From Enoplolaimus lenunculus (taxonomy: Eukaryota > Nematoda > Enoplea > Enoplida > Thoracostomopsidae): a stretch of DNA of 64,000 bases. Under the pieces are notes generated by a model. That model searched no databases and was not told the origin of the DNA. It saw nothing but the letters and a program-made list of their open reading frames with translations. Positions 11,101 to 21,974 of the stretch are shown piece by piece (positions within the stretch are counted from its first letter, which is position 1; the number at the start of each line of letters is the position of its first letter). A program made the position numbers and the translations under genes. The DNA lies in contig JASANG010000150.1 of assembly GCA_030248215.1 (NCBI GenBank), forward strand, positions 1-64,000, read 5' to 3'.

Positions 11101-13243
11101 GTATTGGAATTGAACTAAATTTTCAATGAATAAAATTCACTCAAAGCGTTTTTAAGAATTGGATAAAATTTCAATTCCATAACACGCATGTTACAACAAT
11201 AGCGTGTTATGGAATTGAACACCAGAATCACTAACAATAAGTTTTATACTAAGGAAAATAATACATAATAAGTAATGCGGGTGCCTTTTGACTTTGGTCA
11301 AATGAACACGGGTCTGTAACTCGAGGATGGCCAGCTCAAACCATTTTGATATTCATAGAAAATTTTCAACCTTGCTTGTAAAAGTGATCAAAAACCGTTG
11401 TTGAATTCCCGTCGTAAAAAATTTTTTAAGTCCTTTAGCAAGGCGAGTTGGCAACGCCCCTGAATGAACACTAGTGCAGAGGAACGTAAACAAGTACCAG
11501 CAAAGCGAGCGAAAAACTTTACCCAACGAACGCAAGTTTTCTCTTCAAACGCAGCCATTGCGTCTTTAATATTTTGCAGTTCAGATTCACTGAATCCTCT
11601 TGCCACTTTGTAAGGAATAATGCCATTGGTCCAACTGAAGTCTCGGCTATAATCTTTAAAACAAAATATTTTACATAACAAAAATTGATATTTGCCAGTC
11701 CACAAACAGGAAGTCTAAAACAGTTGGTTCACAGTGCGGACTCACATCCTTTTCGGCAGGATCGCGCAATATAGGTATGACAGCGGAAAAAACTGCCGAG
11801 CGAAACGAAATCAGGAGTCAAACGCAATTGCTATATGAAATGTTAACCCAAAATTTTAATAGTGACTCTATTAGGGAGCCGAGATCTGCGATTGGATGGT
11901 CCCCCTTAGATACACCACTGGTAGGTGCCTATCTCGCAAATACTTCCTGCTGTGACTATGCCATGGATTCCATGACAGTTTTCGGACAGAAAAAACGCAT
12001 AAGCGTCGTCCTGCACCTTGCTTTCCTATCTAGCAAATATTTGCCACCTAAACAACAATCAGCCGGTATAGGTCCAGAGTGAACTCTGCCTGCGAGGCCG
12101 GGTGAAACAATTTTAGGAGGTGCATGCGGTGGAGATAACAAACTTTCAAGCGAAGTTTAAGTTTTGCTAAAGTGGCTCCGTGCCCGTGACCACAGCTGGC
12201 TGCGGATGCGAGCCGATAACATCAGAGCTTCTTCATAACGCAGCCGATCATCCGAGCGGATAAAACTTGTCTCGTTACACTTAAAGCACTGGGTTATCGA
12301 GTCACTTAAATTGCCCTGGGGATGTATTGGAGTATGGTCGATGCTTTATACTGATTGGTTGTTTTTAGACTAAGGTTTAGGACGGGCCCGTAGCTAAACC
12401 AGGCAAGGGGCTCAGCACTCTCTCAAGAGAATTTTGTCCTTTTTGAAAATTCTCAACCTTGCTTGTAAGTAGGGTGTAGCCGGATATCCGTTTTTGTTTC
12501 CGTTTCCGGTAAAAATCGGTGTCCGTTTTTGTTTCCGTAATGCAAATAACGAAAATTGTGTTGTTTTTACGCTTAAAATTACTTCAATTTTTCTTCACAG
12601 ATATGCTGCAAAATTGTTCGAAATGAAATAAAAATTACGAAATTATATCGAATATCTTAAAACCTTCGATACATCCGCCATTTTTTCTTTAAAATTTTAC
12701 GAAGCGCCGTGTATATTTGCACGCGTCAATCGTGTTGGCAGAAAAATAAAACATCTTTGAAACTAAGTATCTCCCTTTAGCAAGGTGAGCTGCCTACGGG
12801 ACTGGTTTAGAGAATATGTGTGGCTACTGTATGCATAACCCAGGCCACGACGTCTTTAACACCAAAAAATAAGTATCAACTTTTTTGATGCTCTTTAAAA
12901 ACCTGTAACCTCATCAAAATGAAGAACAAAATTTCTCGCTCGCTTCGCTAGTTTATACCATTCCTAAGGGGAAATACTGACTGGCCTTTTTGCAGTACTT
13001 ACGATCATCTGATCGAGCGCTATACTGCAAGCTTGATAGCGACAATTTGGATCCAGGCAACAGGGTAATATTTTGAACGAAATATCCCAATGGTAAATCG
13101 CCCAAATCAATGTCGTTTTCATAATTATGAGGTTCCGAGTCCTTAGAACTGGAATCACCAATAGCGGAAGTCTCGTCATACTGCAGTATCCGGTGTCTGA
13201 TTGGATTAGCAATTGTCATCGAATTCACTGTATATACAGTAAC
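4748..13243 (-). CDS. Astacin metalloprotease with two C-terminal C-type lectin domains (7 exons, 5' incomplete)
   Basis: The product is a secreted zinc endopeptidase of the astacin (M12A) family. Seven minus-strand exons join without phase conflict: 13243-13003, 11653-11523, 10611-10506, 10044-9810, 8600-8446, 7288-6839 and 5181-4748, giving 583 residues plus TAA. In order they carry a propeptide end with a YENDID segment like the FEGDI aspartate switch, and a protease domain with zinc motif HEMMHIMGFWH, then HEHSRFDRD and Met-turn SIMHY. The four cysteines expected in an astacin domain are present (TCVRW, ALCAAK, SRCAKF, FYKC). A short Ser/Thr-rich linker and two C-type lectin-like domains follow. 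The catalytic residues are intact, so an active enzyme is likely. The signal-peptide exon upstream of 13243 was not identified. Substrate and tissue are unknown; the lectin modules suggest binding to glycans or matrix. Confidence 0.9.
5182..6838. other. Astacin gene intron between the lectin exons
   Basis: No exon or complete element was recognised. The segment near 5305-5345 (GGTGGGCATCAGATAT and a CATATCCGGATATTC piece) matches the repeat fragment near 1434. The tRNA-like piece GTCCGAGCGGTCGC near 6553 lacks a B box. Confidence 0.4.
6839..7288 (-). CDS. Astacin gene, exon A6: first C-type lectin-like domain
   Basis: One 150-residue exon with symmetric 1-1 phases encodes a whole lectin-like domain. 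It runs from CPPDWITTASACYK through FWVTYEDRLNQTHFT to LVCQIPFFHIC. The cysteine spacing fits the C-type lectin fold. I see no EPN or QPD triplet, so calcium-dependent sugar binding is doubtful. Acceptor ACTTTCAG, donor AGAG|GTATGT. It is a paralogue of the next exon. Confidence 0.88.
7289..8445. other. Astacin gene intron with repeat fragments
   Basis: Around 7595-7672 is a fragment of the GGCCCGTAGCCAGC-type MITE (TTACAAGCAAGGTTGAAAAT near one end, ACTACGGGCC at the other). Between about 7890 and 8125 lies an AT-rich stretch with internal inverted repeats around TTCTGATATTTAAGA and TTAAATATCAGC, ending TTTTTTGTGTGTAG like the 570-bp element at 15957-16526. No exon is seen. Confidence 0.45.
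8446..8600 (-). CDS. Astacin gene, exon A5: end of protease domain and linker
   Basis: It encodes TIIPIRQANGNIGQRSKLSD, then KDIEKINRFYKC, the classic C-terminal helix and last cysteine of the astacin fold. A Ser/Thr-rich linker (TTSSQGSKTSINGNS) leads to the lectin domains. Acceptor GTGGGCTCAG, donor TCCT|GTAAGT, phase 2 to 1. Confidence 0.9.
8682..8880. repeat. MITE with CACGACAATTCGTCG-type inverted ends
   Basis: The element begins ATGACAATTCGTCGCCCGAC and ends with the inverse form (GGGCGACAAGTTGTCGGAC, AATTGTCGTAG). The middle has CCTAAG-like hexamer traces. Copies are at 10841-10923 (shortened), 23001-23205 and 28171-28360. It lies in the intron between astacin exons A4 and A5. Confidence 0.7.
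9229..9300 (+). repeat. tRNA-derived SINE head
   Basis: TACGTGGCGCAATGGCAGAA is an A-box region and GGTCGCGAGTTTGGAACC a B-box region, spaced as in a tRNA. The acceptor stem does not pair well, and unrelated sequence follows directly. A SINE in the intron between A4 and A5 is more likely than a working tRNA gene. The 3' end of the element was not delimited. Confidence 0.5.
9524..9780. repeat. Partial copy of the 433-bp GAATAAGAGGGGG MITE
   Basis: CGAATAAGAGTGG, AATAAGAGGGGGTCCCC and the block with AGAGTCCACAAATGTCAATT match, in reverse orientation, the second half of the full copy at 18773-19205. The other end is missing. Confidence 0.7.
9810..10044 (-). CDS. Astacin gene, exon A4: zinc-binding and Met-turn
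   Basis: It carries HEMMHIMGFWHEHSRFDRD (three zinc histidines and the catalytic glutamate) and YNSIMHYGDDAFA (Met-turn with the zinc-proximal tyrosine). The third conserved cysteine is in SRCAKF. Acceptor ATCGTTTTAG, donor GCTAA|GTATGT, phase 1 to 2. All residues needed for catalysis are present. Confidence 0.95.
10506..10611 (-). CDS. Astacin gene, exon A3
   Basis: It encodes RPKQETDGDYVKIAKDSA, then LCAAKVGRLGGPQALFL, the conserved C-x(3)-VGR-x-GG-x-Q block with the second cysteine. Acceptor AAATTTTCAG, donor TTAA|GTAACT, phase 0 to 1. It links A2 and A4 without a gap. Confidence 0.88.
10841..10923. repeat. Shortened MITE, CACGACAATTCGTCG family
   Basis: TGTCACAATTCGTCGCCGGA and GGCGAATTGTTGTAG are inverted ends of the family at 8682, with only about 50 bases between them. 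It is probably an internally deleted copy, in the intron between astacin exons A2 and A3. Confidence 0.6.
11523..11653 (-). CDS. Astacin gene, exon A2: start of protease domain
   Basis: It encodes HYSRDFSWTNGIIPYKV and on to AAFEEKTCVRW. W-x-NG-x-IPY and the first conserved cysteine are the hallmark start of mature astacins. Acceptor GTTTTAAAG, donor TGG|GTAAAG, phase 1 to 0. Maturation cleavage probably lies near SARSDDHYSRD. Confidence 0.9.
11654..13002. other. Astacin gene intron between A1 and A2
   Basis: No exon is seen. It contains a fragment of the GGCCCGTAGC-type MITE (about 12388-12470, with TCTCAACCTTGCTTGTAAG). A segment at about 12474-12750 (CGGATATCCGTTTTTG onward, with GTTCGAAATGAAAT) matches a stretch at about 25050-25300, so both are copies of one unnamed interspersed repeat. 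Confidence 0.45.
13003..13243 (-). CDS. Astacin gene, exon A1: propeptide
   Basis: The 80-residue exon follows acceptor TAAATTTTAG and ends at donor ATC|GTAAGT, phase 0 to 1. It contains NYENDIDLGDLPLGYF, where YENDID resembles the FEGD aspartate switch that keeps astacin zymogens inactive. An N-glycosylation sequon (QNIT) follows. It is weakly conserved, as propeptides are, but its phase joins exactly to the protease exon. Earlier exons must exist for the initiator and signal peptide. Confidence 0.7.
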
Positions 13244-15239
13244 CTAAAATTTAAACGTACATATAACCAAATCAGCCAATGTTATTTTCAATGGCGTAAA
13301 ATTGATTGCGTAAGCCTATTTCTAAGCATAATTATGTTCCTAGCGATAATGCATATTTTTAAGAATAAGCCTATTAAGCCTTAATCTAGGGCTAACGCTA
13401 AGCTTTAATTTGAGCTCGCTATTCGCAAGCATAAAGCAAAAGACTAAACCGAAATCTTTCAAGTTTTGGTAAGAATAAGTCTAAAATGAAGCCTAAAACT
13501 GAAGCTAACAATATAGATACTACAGCTAGTTCAACATAAGGGCCTTGGTTTGCAGAAAATGATATATAATTTTGCAAATCATTGACGTATTTTGAAATTT
13601 CGATTGGTAACGACCAGTACTGATGAATTCAAGTTGACACCCAGACCTGTCCCTCTCCTAACAGAGATTACAACGAAAATAGTGCGCAAAATTTAGTATT
13701 AAAATTGCATTTGGCTTCTTACTCGCTTCGCTCGCGAGCTTTTTCTTGTACTAAAAATGGCGATGTATACCAAAATGTTGTCCCTCAAGATAAAATTGTA
13801 AATCACGGTTAACGATGGAGGAATACGAAAGTGTCTTCTGCTCAAATATTGAATACGGATTGGGGGGGCGAGACCTTGCCCAATTTCGGTACACCCCTGG
13901 ACCACTTATGTACACTTACCAGAGTCAAAATGTTCAAACTGTAATAGTAGTTTTGCCAATACATGATTGATCTATTTTGATTGGTTGAAAATCACTGTAT
14001 ATTCTATTAATTGAATTCAGTAAGTAGACATAGGTGACTCTTGGACAAGAGTATGCTGCGGTATGCCAGAGGTGTAGAACCGGCCGAAAAAAAGGCGGCC
14101 GGGACGGGCCGACCGAGGCGCCGATTTCCAATTGCTGTTTTACTGCCACTGTTATTTAGCTTGTTGCAGCTGTTGTGATCTAAGAGTAATGATTTCAAAC
14201 TACAAAATACCAAAGAATTTCATTGCAACAGATGCTATCACGTGGTAAATTTTAATGAAAAATCATTTTATAACAGCTGAATTTCATTTTAGTGCAAAAA
14301 ATTTGCAATCAAAATCGTGTTTGCGGCGCCGGCTGCCTGGTATTAGTGCGCAGACGGGGCCCCCGATCGTGTGCCCAATCGCAAGCCGACAGGCCGGCCG
14401 CTGGCGCGAGTTGCACCTCTGCTGTATATGGCCTGTGGACAACAATTAAATCAGCTCGTGTTGCGTTTTTGTCTTCATACCGTTATATTCAAATTAAACA
14501 ACTTCTCCTTAGCTCGTTCATCGAAGTATACGTAGTCGCAGAAAGATGATGTGGTGGTGTATACCGGTATAAAGTATTACCAAAAAATTGTTTTAGTGAA
14601 AAATTCAAGAAATTTGAATGGTTAAGTTACTCCGCAACCAGTGACAGGGAAAAAAAGCCCTCGAGCAAAACGGGCGAAAATCTAAACGCAATTTTATTAC
14701 TAAATGTTAATACAAAATTTTGGTTATGATCCCTGTAGGCGAGGGCCTACGACTGGGTGGTTGCCTTTGGCTCTGCCAACTTCCGAGAGGTACGGTGTAT
14801 TGGCAAATTTGCCTTAAAACAATTGCGTACTTGACGCCGTGTGCTTGCAATATTTTTCAACTGATGAGAAATTTTGCCATAATTTCTTATGTAATGGTAG
14901 AGGTAATAGAAAAGGGACATTCGTTTCAAGCTTTCCTCGGGGCGCCAACAGCAGTTTAATTCACTGCGCCGTTTATCAAGACTACAACCATAGGTTCAAA
15001 TACCAACGGTTGAGGGCCCCCCAACCTTTTTTCGGTGAGCAAAATTAGGTCATAAAGATAATGTTTAATTGGCAAATTTTTACAATTTCTAAACCATTGT
15101 TAAAAGATCATCTCGCTGAAGGTCGCCCGAATTGCCGGAACCTTCGGTAAGAATTCTGCCGGAGCTGAAGGTCGTTTTTTGCCGGGTCGGAGCGGAAGGC
15201 CGACTTCGGGTGTATCTCGTCGATTATGTAATTTGACAT

Positions 15240-15370
15240 TTACGGTGCATGAAGAAGTATAAAACGCGTCGATCAACATGACACTAACCACAGCAGGGGC
15301 TGATGTGAAAGGAAGTATAAAATACGTCGTTAAAATGACCATAACCGCAGCAGCGGCTGATGTGAAAGTT
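15240..15370. repeat. Tandem duplication of about 57 bp
   Basis: Two diverged units share AAGTATAAAACGCGTCG / AAGTATAAAATACGTCG at one end and GGGGCTGATGTGAAAGG / GCGGCTGATGTGAAAG at the other. Confidence 0.65.
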
Positions 15371-15956
15371 TCATTTTTGGTCGGCCGACCTTCAGAAAGA
15401 TGTTCATTCGATAACACAAGAAACGTTATTTGTAATGTTTATAGAAGGTAACCCTCTGTTTGAAATCCTGACTACGCTACTACCGGGCTTGTTGCCAAGG
15501 GCGGATCAACCCTCTCTAAAAAATTTTTGCCCCCCTTAGTGCTTGTAAGTCAAGAAAAGCCTTTATTTATTTTACTATAAATTTGATTCAACAACGAGTG
15601 GCACACCTGCGTGGAACACATTTTAATGGTAAAGGTGGACAGGGATTCAGGGATCGGATCCTCCCACCAAAGCTCCAAGCCTCACAAATTTTTAACAACT
15701 TAAATAAACCAACTATGAAAAGTGTCAAGAATTTTGTGTAAAACGTGCATGTTAAAGTTGATATCGGATCTCCCACCGAGAAATCTCCGATTCGCCACAA
15801 TAGCAAAATAAGCTGAAAACGAACGAGACAGAAGACAAACGCAATTTTAGCATTAAATTTTGATACAAAGCTTCCGTGTTCGAAAACCCGTGCGGGCTGG
15901 GCCCACATCCGGTCCGTCTTGCTGCGCGCGCGGCCTGAAGCTGAGAGATATTTATG

Positions 15957-16526
15957 TACACACAAAAACATTTTGTGATATTCAAAAAATGTTTTCTTAA
16001 ATTCAAGACAATTACGTCCTAATCTAGGGTCCAGACATATTTGTCTTGAATGCAAGACATTAGTTTTTAAAACTTTAGAAATCTGTCTGAAGTTTTTAAC
16101 ACTTGGCATTAAAGGTGTGTTTCATAAACAATTAAGACAAACATGTCTGACATGAAAGACTTGTTTTGCTGATATTTGAGACATATATGTGTTAGAAACA
16201 AGATTTGCTAGAGATGTCGCCTCCAAAATCGGGACAAATTGGGAGTCAAGCTCAACTAAATTCCCTAATTTTACAACCTAAAATACGTTCATGATTTAAA
16301 CTTAACTTGGTAGGACCATGAGCTCAACCCGAAATATCTTTTAATTCAATTATTTATATACTCTTTTGAGTGGCAACAGTAATTTTTTAAATATAAGCCA
16401 ATTTCGCTTTGACCATTTCAGACGCAAATTTCTGTTGTTATTGTCCGGAATACAAGACATATTAATGTCGTGAAAATTTCAGAAAGTAGGAGTCTTGCAA
16501 TTTCAAGACAATTTATTTTGTGTGTA
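15957..16526. mobile_element. 570-bp non-autonomous element with 11-bp perfect inverted ends
   Basis: The left end TACACACAAAA and right end TTTTGTGTGTA are perfect inverse repeats. They are followed inward by looser inverted similarity (AAATTCAAGACAATTA left; GCAATTTCAAGACAATTT right). The internal AAGACA / TGTCTT motif recurs in both orientations. No transposase frame is present. A related right end occurs near 8110-8125. Confidence 0.65.
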
Positions 16527-16722
16527 GTCGCATCAGTCGCACGACTCAGCTTCTTCGCCCTGACTCCCCTGAGTGCAATAGCCGACAAAGAAAGTTAAAA
16601 TATATGAAAATTTGCTCAAAAACGCAGTTAAACACAGTTTAAAAATGAGAAAATTTTTTTAAAAACAGTATGTAGATGAGACAAACAATTTTACGTTTAT
16701 TACTATATGTTGTCTTTACCTT

Positions 16723-16762
16723 ACATTATATATACATATATATGTATATGTATATATAATGT
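16723..16762. repeat. 40-bp AT palindrome
   Basis: ACATTATATATACATATA runs into its own inverse, ending TATATATAATGT. It lies just upstream of the element at 16794. It could be a cruciform-prone site or part of that element. Confidence 0.7.
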
Positions 16763-16793
16763 AGTAGTAATATACCAATCGTAGTGGGACTAC

Positions 16794-17735
16794 ATTTATT
16801 GAGCGAAGCTCGAACACACGTAAGCAATTAAGGTAATATTTGCAAATTAGTTGTTAGCTAACCATTCATTTGCCGGTTTTGGAGGTTTGTAAGCAATTTC
16901 CTCTCCTCGCACCGAAAAACCCTTCAGCCACCCTAATAATTTTTGGAATAATTTAAAAAGTCATAATTTTGTCTTGTCAATTAAGCTAATATGCAAATTA
17001 GCTATTAGCTAACTATTCAATTATCGGTTTTGGATGTTTGTAAACAATTGATACAGATACCTCGCACCCAAAAACCTTCAGTAAACCCTAATAATTATTG
17101 AAATAATTTAAAAAGTCCTAGTTTTGTCTTGTCAATTAAGCTAATATGCAAATTAGCTATTAGCTAACTATTCAATTATCGGTTTTGGATGTTTGTAAAC
17201 TATTTATTCAAATTCCTCGCACCTAAAAACCCTTTATTGCTGAAATTATATTGCTTTTAACCTTAATAATTAGTGAAATATTGTAAGAAGTCCTAATTTA
17301 GGCTTACAAACTATGCTAATATGCAAATTATTCATTAGCTCACTACTCAATTATCAGATTTGGAGGTTTGTAGACAGTCTACGGAGATTTCTCGCACCCA
17401 AAAACCCTTTAATGCTAAAATTAGATTGCTTCTAACTGTAATAATTAGTGAAATATTGTGAAAAGTCCTAATTTAGGCTTAATTAATTATGCAAATTAGC
17501 TTGTAGCTAATAAACGGCTTAAAATTTTAAAACCCCAATGCGAGGTTAACACCCCAGGATAATTGGCTTTCAAACAAAAAAGTTTATCAAAATCGGTTCA
17601 TCCGTTCCTGAGATTCTTTTCGGACGGACAGACGGACAGACGGACGGACATCCACCTTTCGACCCCCAAGTACAAAACATAAAACGCTTCGCGAAACTCC
17701 GAGCTTCGCTCGGAGTTTCGCTTCGCTCAATAAAT
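16794..17735. mobile_element. Helentron/pearl-like non-autonomous element with internal tandem repeats
   Basis: Perfect 16-bp inverted ends (ATTTATTGAGCGAAGC at 16794, GCTTCGCTCAATAAAT ending 17735) bound about 940 bp. Inside are about five tandem copies of a 150-175 bp unit beginning near TGCAAATTAG, at about 16841, 16992, 17147, 17322 and 17490. They are followed by a conserved tail (AAAATCGGTTCATCCGTT), a GACGGACAGACGGACAG short tandem repeat and a terminal hairpin (CTCCGAGCTTCGCTCGGAG). This order (inverted ends, core tandem repeats, ACGG/ACAG microsatellite, hairpin) is that described for bivalve pearl and other HINE elements moved by Helentrons. No protein is encoded. The assignment is inference from architecture. 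Confidence 0.6.
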
Positions 17736-18772
17736 ATATATGCAAACATATTTAGTATATATAATTTGAAAAATAAGTGTATAAAATAAACAAAAGAAAA
17801 TATAAACAAACTTTGCAATAGTGAAATTGCGCGCAATGCAGCGTAGAAATTAACTTGTTCATGTGACCACCTTCAATTGAGCAGACACCGCAGAGAAAAG
17901 AAGGCTTAATACCTACGTCAACTTGAATACCCAAAAGCTTTAACCTTAAATGTAGGTGAGTGTACAGCAATCACATGGACCAGTGGCTTAGCTAAGAATA
18001 AACTTCGAAACAACTTCACGCAAAAAATTTTGGCCTCTTAGACGCAAAAGGTCACTCTACACAGTGTTACAACTGTTCGTTTCCTTGTTTCTCTAGAAAT
18101 TTCGGCACGGATATTAAATCGTCTTTATTTTGCCCCTCGTATTCAACCCTGGGAATAATCTCGGCGGTGTTGATCCTTATTGTTGACAAACCAATTTTTT
18201 GTCAGCCGTGTCCTGCTGATCGAAACTCAAAATACGGTATTGTTGATATGTAACCGGACCGATAAAAGATGCGTTGGTTTGAAACTTAGTTGACTAAGAT
18301 CGAAGAGCGTGAGACTCTGAGTAAAAAGAATAAGTTAAAAAAAATTTCTAAGGTCCGTGCTATACAAATTGTCAATTTTGTGTCTTTCTTACCAGTTTAC
18401 TTAAATATTTACTCGTAACAGGATTAGGTATATTAGAGATATACTGCTGAAAATTTCGCAATACGAAACCAATAAAGCTTTCCGTGTTCAAAGGTACTTG
18501 AGACAACAGTTTGTTACACCCACAAATTTCAGACTAGTGCTGACTGCAACGGATACAAACGACTAAACTATTGGCTGAGTTTTTGAAATCTTATTTAAGT
18601 TTCCCAACTGAAGTTTGGCTTATGCACTTAATTAAAGTGGTTGACATAAGTAGCTACTTTACTTTACAAACACAAACAAAAAATTGCAAAATATGGGACT
18701 AATGCCATAACAATGGAGCAATAGATTTGCTTTGTTGTAAGAAGATTCCATGAGTCAATAACCTTACTGTCG

Positions 18773-19205
18773 TGACCTGAATAAGAGGGGGGGTGATATT
18801 TATTTGGCCTCTCCAGAAGGTACCTCTCCTTGTTATTCGGTTACGGACTGTTATTTATTTCTAACCACACGCTCCGCAGCCCTTCGTTACTGATATATAT
18901 CCGGTACTGCAATTATCCGTTGAATTAAACGTTTATTTGTCTTTTGTGAATAGCTTGAGCAATAATACAACGTTATAGTTAGGAATGTACTTTCAAAATT
19001 TAAGTACGCTTTAAAGCTTCGAACTCAATGTTTTGTCCTGGAGTCATTTATACTCTACAATTAGGGTTAATTGACATTTATGAACTCTAATTAGGGCTTA
19101 GGGACTCTATCCGCTTACGGACTCTTTTTAGGAATACGGACTACTATTGATTCGGACTCAAAATGGGAACCCCCTCTTATTACCCCCACCCAATTATTCG
19201 GGTCA
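18773..19205. repeat. 433-bp MITE, TGACCTGAATAAGAGGGGG ends
   Basis: The left end TGACCTGAATAAGAGGGG and right end CCCCTCTTATT...AATTATTCGGGTCA are inverse. The interior has no ORF and carries several direct echoes (GGACTCTAATTAGGG, GGACTCTATCCGC). Copies: 40199-40625 (same orientation, both ends), 21975-22325 and 9524-9780 (reverse, partial), and 63440 to the window end (internally expanded). Family not assigned. Confidence 0.75.
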
Positions 19206-21642
19206 ATACAGTAACACTTTGGACGCAAACAAAGAATTGCAAATTATTTTTCAGTACCAAAACAAGGAAACGTTGCTTGGTTTATACACATGAAAGTTTC
19301 ATGAGTCTACAACCTCAGTTGAACCAAGGATGGTATGCCAGAACTGTGTGTCTGTAATTCATTAAATTTAGTTACTGTGAAGCATTTACTTAATTTAAGT
19401 ACGCATTCAAAAACGATAAATTGTTTAAATAGTATATAATTGCCTAGCAAATATTTATTTAGTATGAAGTCGTGTTTAAGTAGTGCTTTTAGAAACCTAA
19501 CAATTGACTGTCTTCGAAAGTCAGCCATTATTCAACGAGTCACAGTATCCCCCCTGACAAAATAGTACTTGATTTGGTGGGTGGGGCTGGTGAACCTTGC
19601 GGGTTGTCTCCAGCTATCTGCTATAACTGAATGTATACTGCTGAGCACATTCACTGCATTATAGATTCTTGCTAAAAACAGATTAAAATCATTTGTAAAT
19701 GTCTCAAGTATGTTCCAAAAATACGTAAGATTTGACGAAATTTTTATGCCAATATGAGCTGTAGGGCCGGAATCCTACCAATCTGTGAGACCAATCTCAT
19801 TAACAAGTTAACAAAAACCGTCATAGTCAATCTTGAAATCCGACCGGTTTCTTTCATTATTTTCCCTTATCTGAGGTGTGTCTAATCTTCAATTCAAGTC
19901 ACTTTCCAGTACCTGAATTCTTTAAATATTGGTGGCCATACCCTTTATCGCTCATCCGCTTTGATGTACTGAACAGTATCATGCTGGATATATTACAATA
20001 CAATCCGAAACGTACTTACTGCGGTCACGTGCTTTTTGTTGTAAGAGGGGGCGTGAATATATTTGCCCAACAAATATCAACTTGTACTTTAAAACTAAAT
20101 TCCTTCCAAATGTTTCGTTTTTTGCTCAGTTGAAGTTTCCAAAGTTTAGAGGACATTTAAACTCCGTCCCCTCGGCCACTACGGTTTAGTCGGTTTTTAA
20201 ATCAAACACGGGGAGGTGCAGTGAAAATAAATTTCTCTCAAAATGAGTAAACAATTATTTATGTTTTATATATTTCAAAAATACAAATATGACTTTTTTA
20301 AAATAGTTTTAAAATTTCCGTAATGACTTTCAGTTCAATCTGCAAACTTTACTCTATAGTCGAGTTTTATGCGGGTAGCGTTTAAAGTATATTAAAATCT
20401 TGTTTTTTTCATCTATCAATATTTTGCCATTTGACAGTGTTCCAACCGGAATGAAATTTAATCGAACCCGGAATTGGAACCGGAATTGCAATTTAAGTTT
20501 TAATGCTTAATTGATCACAAAATTTTGAAATTATTAAATTCTTTGTTTGTAGCAATTAACTTCAAGCGCAAACGTGCAACCTTCAAGGAACACACACAGA
20601 AATTTTTAGCTTAAACCACTGTTTACTAGTTCTTCAACTCAAAACGTTGAAATGGTTGACACAATACTAAAAAGTTGGAATTTTGGCATAGGAAAAACAT
20701 TTAGTCGGAATTGAGACGTAAAATTTCGCTAGAATTTCAGTCGGAGTCAGAGTTCCATCGGAACCCAGCCGTTCGATAGGATATGATACAACCTAAAAGC
20801 TGTACACCTAAGATCCGAAAGCTCCAGCATTGCGATTGGTGTTGCATCGAAATTTTTGAAGTTTCAAGCATCAGTTTTTACGATTGGCCCTCAGAGCTAA
20901 AAATAGTTCAATTTGAAAAGATGAAAAAAATTTCGATCTAAATTTGCTGAACAGAATGCAAATTTTTTTGTAAAAACTGAAATTTTTACACCAAAACACC
21001 TGTAACAGCCTGTATGCTAGCGCTATCTTTCGAGATTGCAGATTGCACTTTGTCGTTAGATCAAACGTGTTAATAATTTGATTGCTTTGTGCAATAACGG
21101 AATGTTTATCGTAAGATTTGCAGGTTTGAACGCAATGCGATGTTACGTATCTTTATGGTGTTTTGAAGGTTTATAACACCAGGTTTTTTTACGAGTTCCG
21201 AAAATCATACTAGCCTTTATGACGTATGTTTAAAAGTTTTTTTGGTTAATGGCCAATGTATAATTGAACAGTCTAAACCAAAGCCTGAATTTAAGCGTAA
21301 AAATGCGTTCACACGTAAACCTAAGCCTATGCCTAAGCAAAAAAAAATTAGTCTAAACCTTATGCTTACTCTATTGCAGTTCCACAGAAAAACGTTCCGG
21401 CCCTGATCTTTATATTGCCATTTATATGAATACTCATGAGCGTAGTTCAATTATTGGTTCAATTCAACCCGTACCAAATATAATTTTGTGAAAAATTTTC
21501 AGTTACTCTGTATAACACTTTCCCGCATAGAGTATACTAACGCAGAATATTTAAACGCAACTTGGGCACGTGAAGTATTATAAAATGCCCAACCCCTCCA
21601 AAACGGTATGCCTCAGTTGGGTTCAATCGGCAAACTCTTATT

Positions 21643-21696
21643 GTCGAGCGGTTATAGTGAACGCCTTCCATCAGAGAGTCCGTGGTTCGAACCCGA
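21643..21696 (+). repeat. tRNA-like sequence, SINE head
   Basis: GTCGAGCGGTTATAGTGAA looks like the A-box part of a Ser/Leu-type tRNA and GTGGTTCGAACCCGAG is a good B box. The acceptor stem is absent, so a SINE promoter is more likely than a tRNA gene. Confidence 0.45.
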
Positions 21697-21974
21697 GTTA
21701 AAATTAGAATTCAGATGACAGCGAAAATAAACGTGTTCGATAGGATTTACTGAAAAGTTTTGCGATATCAGCGTTAAAATTAATGGCTCGTATTATTCCA
21801 TAAAAAGACATGCATTGTCAGATAGACAATGCACATTTTCATATCCATTTTACGCATGAATATTTATATTTTATCCTGGATATGTGTTTTTGTGTACTGA
21901 TTTTAAGAGTAGGCCAACTTCAAAGTTTGCTTATTTGAAAACCTATTACTAACTAGTGATAGTTGCTACTGCAG

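Noticed and set aside
15100-15417. Hydrophobic minus-strand ORF, considered as the astacin signal-peptide exon
   Set aside because: The hydrophobic stretch comes from a tandem duplication (15240-15370), and I could not place a donor with the required phase 0.
15588-16109. 173-residue minus-strand ORF
   Set aside because: It enters the 570-bp inverted-repeat element, has no recognisable domain, and was not supportable as the missing astacin 5' exon.
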